Shown in pieces: positions 59,611 through 64,000 of a DNA stretch of 64,000 bases (within the stretch, counting starts at the first letter, position 1; the number at the start of each line of letters is the position of its first letter). The DNA is from Trichoplax sp. H2. Its lineage: Eukaryota > Placozoa > Uniplacotomia > Trichoplacea. The DNA lies in NCBI GenBank assembly GCA_003344405.1, contig NOWV01000243.1, positions 29,816-93,815 on the forward strand. Direction: 5' to 3'. Position numbers and translations under genes: made by a program. The notes below the pieces were generated by a model, which was not told where the DNA came from, did not search any database, and saw nothing but the letters and a program-made list of their open reading frames with translations.

Positions 59611-61559
59611 TATTCAGTGAACTTATCACTCATTCTTCTCACACAAAATCAACTGATTGAAACCAATAACGACGAGTACACCTACTATAACATTGTAAGC
59701 ATCAACATTTCTATAAACTCTATTAATTTAGGTAACATAATGCCGTAACAGGTCTATAAAACGCTAGTTTGGAAAATTGATCGACCATATATACAAACGT
59801 TTCTAATTTCAACATTTCAACGTAGTGCTTGTAACATTCGTAGCTTCAACGTTGCATAGTGCTCTATAAATCACAGCAATATTGAACAGGAATCAGCATG
59901 AATAAATGTATCCAAATTTTATTTCTCTTTAACCCTAAATTCTGTTCACAAAGTTATGCTAGGTTATCTGATCGCAAATGATAGCCCTGCTCCAAATTTT
60001 AAAGTTACAATATGAAAACATGACAGTAAAGAGACTCTACATTAGGGCTCGTCAGATATGAACTCTTGAATCGCAACTATCACCAACATGATTTATTTTG
60101 GTTGCTAATGGCTGCGTCTACCGTTTGATTCATAAAAAAAAAATGGAGTTAAAATACCTTACACCCAACCAAAAGTATTTTTTATACAGAGTAATCCCTA
60201 TGTAGGTATTAGAATTAAAACTGCTTTGATATACAATATTCTAGCTAGTAGACGAATATAATTTTTATCAAAAGCGAGATTAAAGTTATCGATAATGCTC
60301 ATTAGCATATCTCAAAGAAGAGCTTGTGTTAACGCAGTCTGCTCAAGTTAATAATATAAATTAAATTCTATTATAGTCAGTTATGCTGTACAGCAACATA
60401 CTTTGATATACTGGTACAAGTATACCGCACATCCATCGTAAATAGCGATATAATAAGTTAAAATAGTTTGAGACTGGAGGTAAATAGTCTTTGCTAACTT
60501 GCAGTTAGTAGGTGAACCAAATTGTGTCATAAAACGAAGTCGATATGAAACGGTAGCTCTTGCTGTAATATACAGATGTACTTTATTAATAATACTACGC
60601 AATAATGTAGCTAAATTCATCTTATGACCTAAATTAAATTGAAAGCATTCAGTCATCAAGATCGAAGTAAAGTCTTATTCCCATTCAAGATGAGAAATAC
60701 TAACTGAAATATTATAGCCATACGTTAGCATTGTTGGAAAATGTTATTCTATCAAGTCCATACAGTGCCATGATAGTACCAGAGTAGAGGGTTATAGAGT
60801 AATGGCAAATTCAGAAAATAAGTCTGTTGTAATAATAGTTATCGTGATTCCTTTGTAAGAGAATAAACAAACAACATTATAAATTTTATGTCATATCAGC
60901 TTTTATTCTTTTTTTAATTCTGATAATCAGGTGAAGGGCAAGTTATTAACATTGCTTGACTGATTAATTAATTAAGCAGCATGTATATAGATGAGACTTT
61001 AATATAGATGATATAATAGCTAGATTGTTAACAACCTTAATGCATAATTAGGATTTGGTTATTGATTAAATCGCAAAAACCAACACTAATAGGGATACAG
61101 AGAATAATTCGGCAATTTATTTCTTCTCTATGCCGTATACATGATTATATTTCTATTTGTTATATATTTTTATTTATGATATTATTACAATCAATAGCAT
61201 TCTGATTTATACTATATCAACGTAGATGCTCAGGCAGACAATTTTTGCATGATATAGACAATTTTTTTATATTCTCCGTAGATCGATAATGTCGGAGTAG
61301 AAGAATTCTTGGATGAGTCTATGTAACCTTATCTATCTCTCAATCATGTTATAGTCCTCAGTATATTCCTTCCCTAACTAGTTTTTATGTTTCTTACAGT
61401 ATAATTTTAATTCATTCAGGTATTATTTACCGGTATATTGAAATAAATATTTTTAAATCAACCATGTAAAAGTTATATAATATTTTGGAATATTTTATGT
61501 TTTAGTAATCATATCTCTAAAGCAATTTTAAGTTTGATTGCTTTTTAGGCTGACGTCCA
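59611..61559. other. No supported gene
   Basis: About 1.9 kb with short frames. A 92-codon minus-strand frame at 60381-60659 matches nothing known and is within chance. The right end holds the 3' sequence of the secreted-protein gene. Confidence 0.45.
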
Positions 61560-62018
61560 TTAGATGCAATAGAACCAAAATGTACCTAGTTTACAACCTT
61601 TTTGTTTATTTTTGTCTTTACTTGGTTCCTTATCTTTATCATTTTCTTTCTTGCCAGCTTCTTCAAGAAACTTCTGTTTTTGTTTTCTCATTTCCTCTTG
61701 CTCTTGTAGCAATTTTTGCTGTTGCTCAACCTTTTGCTTTTGCTTTTCATATTCTTCATTGTCTTGCTGTTGTTGTTGTTGTTGTTGTTGTTTTTGCTGC
61801 TTTAACAAATCAGACTGTTCGCTATCATCCCCGTTATTCTTATCATTTTCACTGGATTCTCCATGAATTTTATCATCTTGACTAGAGTTATCATTTTCGC
61901 TTGTGGTTTCATTATCGTCTCTATCGTCGCCTTTTTCGTCAACTCGACTTGGAGGTTTGGCAGCTAAATCAATGACGATAAACAAAACCAGAATCAACAT
62001 CGTCATCAATTTCATCAT
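61560..62018 (-). CDS. Small secreted Gln/Lys/Asp-rich protein with C-terminal Cys loop
   Basis: A single-exon frame of 152 residues. Residues 1-20 (MMKLMTMLILVLFIVIDLAA) form a clear signal peptide. An acidic Asp/Asn/Ser stretch follows to about residue 70, then a run of nine Gln encoded by CAA/CAG repeats, then a highly charged EQ/K-rich helical segment. The chain ends in basic KDKNKQK and GCKLGTFWFYCI. The only two cysteines (142 and 151) flank an eight-residue aromatic loop one residue from the C-terminus. That layout resembles precursors of disulfide-ringed peptide hormones. I recognise no specific family. Caution: an AG/GTACAT site just after CKL could be a splice donor, in which case the aromatic end would be intronic. 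A stop precedes the ATG in frame. Confidence 0.55.
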   Translation of the reverse strand: MMKLMTMLILVLFIVIDLAAKPPSRVDEKGDDRDDNETTSENDNSSQDDKIHGESSENDKNNGDDSEQSDLLKQQKQQQQQQQQQDNEEYEKQKQKVEQQQKLLQEQEEMRKQKQKFLEEAGKKENDKDKEPSKDKNKQKGCKLGTFWFYCI

Positions 62019-63932
62019 TAACAATAACTAATGCATTCGATAACATCATAATTGCATTAATGGAATAAATTTAATCACGTCATAGTAGGAGCAGATTACG
62101 TAAAATAATACAAATTTGAAAAACATCGATTGTATATTATCATGCAGTTTAGAAAAATTAAGGCGAAGCAATTCATTTGACTAGTTATACGTACTGTATT
62201 CAACAATTATAGTTTTCTCTTAAATCCTTTTGTTTAATCATACTTTACGAATAGCTTAAGTGAAAACCAAGCTAGACTATTGGAGCACTATCATTTAACT
62301 ATTTGACATAATCAGATCTCTTTATTGAAATAGGTCATTAAGAAAATACTTCATTAACTCTAATACCGACGTAATTAAGTAATTACGTATATAATATAAT
62401 GGAATCTTTTCAAAGAATTGAGCAACAGAAATTATAAACTGCATTTCAACAAATAACTAACATAAATACTTAAAGTAACCATAGTTCAATTGCAATGGAA
62501 TGCTAGCCTAATTATACTTAATAGTCACTAAAATAACGTTGATTCGACTATTCTTAGTTATGATGATTAGAATCATCGTAAATATCTTTGTATATCATAT
62601 GGACAAATGCAAGATGGTGAAATTAAATGTTCTAGATGATGTTTTAGTAAAGAACATCTGCTTTTGTCTACTCTTTAGAAAATGCAGAATAATTTCATAT
62701 AGCTTCGATCAGAACATGGTAAATTTAAATTGAAAAATGCGAGGAATACTATGGCTAAATTTAAGTTGAAATCATCTCGTATTTCGACTATTTCAATATT
62801 ATTAGTAGGTTAATCAGTTATTTAATCCTGAGTAACTTATTTTCATTAGCAAAGCAGTATAATTGTTGTTATATACCATAGACGAAAAAGAAAAAAAGGT
62901 AAAGAAATTACTGCCTATATTAAATAGGCGCAACTTGTCACTGTCTTACTGTAACTACTGTAGAAATCATCTCTATCTTAGGTGTAATAAAGTATAAAGG
63001 ATAAGAAAACAAATTCAAGATTATGGAAATGATCGACTTGTTAATAGCAAAGTACTCAGTCATTCATTAATAATTCTTATAGTGATGGTCCAATTCAAAT
63101 TGAAGGTTAAAACTAACAATGAAACCGGTATATTATATAATTATAATTGATTATATGTTATCAGACAGGCTTTATTAGCAATAATAATTAAAAAGGTTTT
63201 CATTTATCCCTTCTTCTGATGACATTTAGGCCCACATAAAGTAATAGTTATTCTATATCTCTTTGTAACACCACAAAACAAGAGTAGGGAAAGTTACTTC
63301 CTTTCGATAGATTTGATCTAGTGATTAAGAATCTAAAATTTTAACTATTAATTTTTAAAACACTTTACTATTATCGCCACTGACTTACTTTGTATGACAG
63401 ATTTGCGAATGCATTAGCATTTCAAAATTGGATTGCAAAATCTACCACTAAACTAAATAGACTTAAATGCATATGTATTCTCACGTGAATTAGCTGCAAC
63501 CAAAGCTATATCAAACTATTATTATACTGCGAGTAAGTAAAAATTATTAAGCAATCACAAAACGTATTGCTCTATCTAACTATAAGTATCAGTCGTTACA
63601 ATCCATAATACATTTCATGTGAATGAAGTAAACAAAGTTTATGGTGTTGTTTTCGAAAATCAGAAATTCCTACTGAATCAATTGTACTGCACAGACTTCA
63701 AAGTAAATATTTAATGAAAAACGATATTTGGCAACTTGACAAAATATTTAATACAGTATTTATTTTAATTATTCAAATTTTTTGTATTCGAATATTAAAC
63801 ACTTGGCGTTACTCTATGAACTTAGCATTGATTGCAAACTCAATGTGAGAAAGACCATTTCACCACTATATTATATGTAGATAATTAAATTTTAATCCGT
63901 AACATAAAAATGTATCAATAATATAGCCTTAC
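62019..63932. other. No supported gene
   Basis: Only short frames. It may contain introns or downstream exons of the gene entering from the right edge, but none with matching phase could be identified. Confidence 0.4.
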
Positions 63933-64000
63933 CAAGTTCCTTTCGTTCTGGCGTCAATTCATTAAATGCGTTTCTTGATTTCAACATGTCTTCTAATGTA
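63933..64000 (-). CDS. Partial exon of unknown gene at window edge
   Basis: Minus-strand sequence from the right edge is open and reads TLEDMLKSRNAFNELTPERK then EL, ending in a good GTAAGG donor in phase 1. The amino-acid composition looks like a real charged helix. The rest of the gene lies beyond the window on the 5' side, and continuing exons to the left were not found. No family is recognised. Confidence 0.4.

Noticed and set aside
61612-61885. Plus-strand frames rich in Cys, Ser and Phe, and another rich in Val
   Set aside because: They are the reverse strand of the polyQ and charged region of the secreted-protein gene.
1-64000. CRISPR arrays, bacterial operons or a prophage
   Set aside because: Genes are spliced and eukaryotic; the tandem repeats lack the short-repeat and unique-spacer layout.

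Overview
The window is nuclear DNA of an animal: AT-rich, intron-bearing, with typical metazoan gene families (CLASP, a CNC-type bZIP factor, HP1 proteins with a chromo shadow domain, MDH1B, NIFK, coatomer zeta, protoporphyrinogen oxidase). Short introns with GT..AG borders, compact genes and low GC would fit an early-branching animal such as a placozoan. That is inference; no lineage marker was tested. Exon models were built by eye from splice signals, reading phase and remembered family sequences.

Layout. 1-12,240 holds no gene I can support. It contains an assembly gap at 3498-3517 whose two sides are near-identical, with an 858-bp insertion on one side. 12,277-14,325 (minus) is coatomer zeta in eight small exons. 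14,468-16,276 is a palindromic TGTACAGTAC-rich array and tandem repeat containing a second gap (15,736-15,755), again with duplicated flanks. 17,036-17,970 is another tandem repeat. 18,826-28,950 (plus) is a complete CLASP gene in about 43 exons. 29,832-31,523 (minus) is MDH1B, divergent from NIFK (32,431-35,582, plus), whose first intron carries a composite repeat with tRNA-like segments. 36,152-37,697 and 39,943-41,781 (both minus) are two tandem HP1 genes with the same intron phases. 41,782-48,466 is mostly empty apart from another TGTACAGTAC array and a broken reading frame. 48,467-50,425 (minus) is a single-exon CNC-bZIP factor resembling NFE2L1. A possible small basic-protein gene lies near 51,316-51,964. 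54,089-57,166 (minus) is PPOX in five exons, the second-to-last and last steps of heme synthesis being near its role. 57,936-59,610 contains further repeats. 61,560-62,018 (minus) encodes a small secreted, glutamine-rich protein with a short C-terminal cysteine loop, a candidate peptide-hormone precursor. An exon of an unknown gene runs off the right edge (63,933-64,000, minus).

The genes are unrelated housekeeping and regulatory loci: vesicle coat, microtubule dynamics, a cytosolic malate-dehydrogenase-like protein, nucleolar RNA binding, heterochromatin, stress transcription and heme synthesis. The recurring theme is the palindromic TGTACAGTAC sequence, which appears a few hundred bases upstream of several start codons (COPZ, MDH1B/NIFK, the CNC factor, PPOX).
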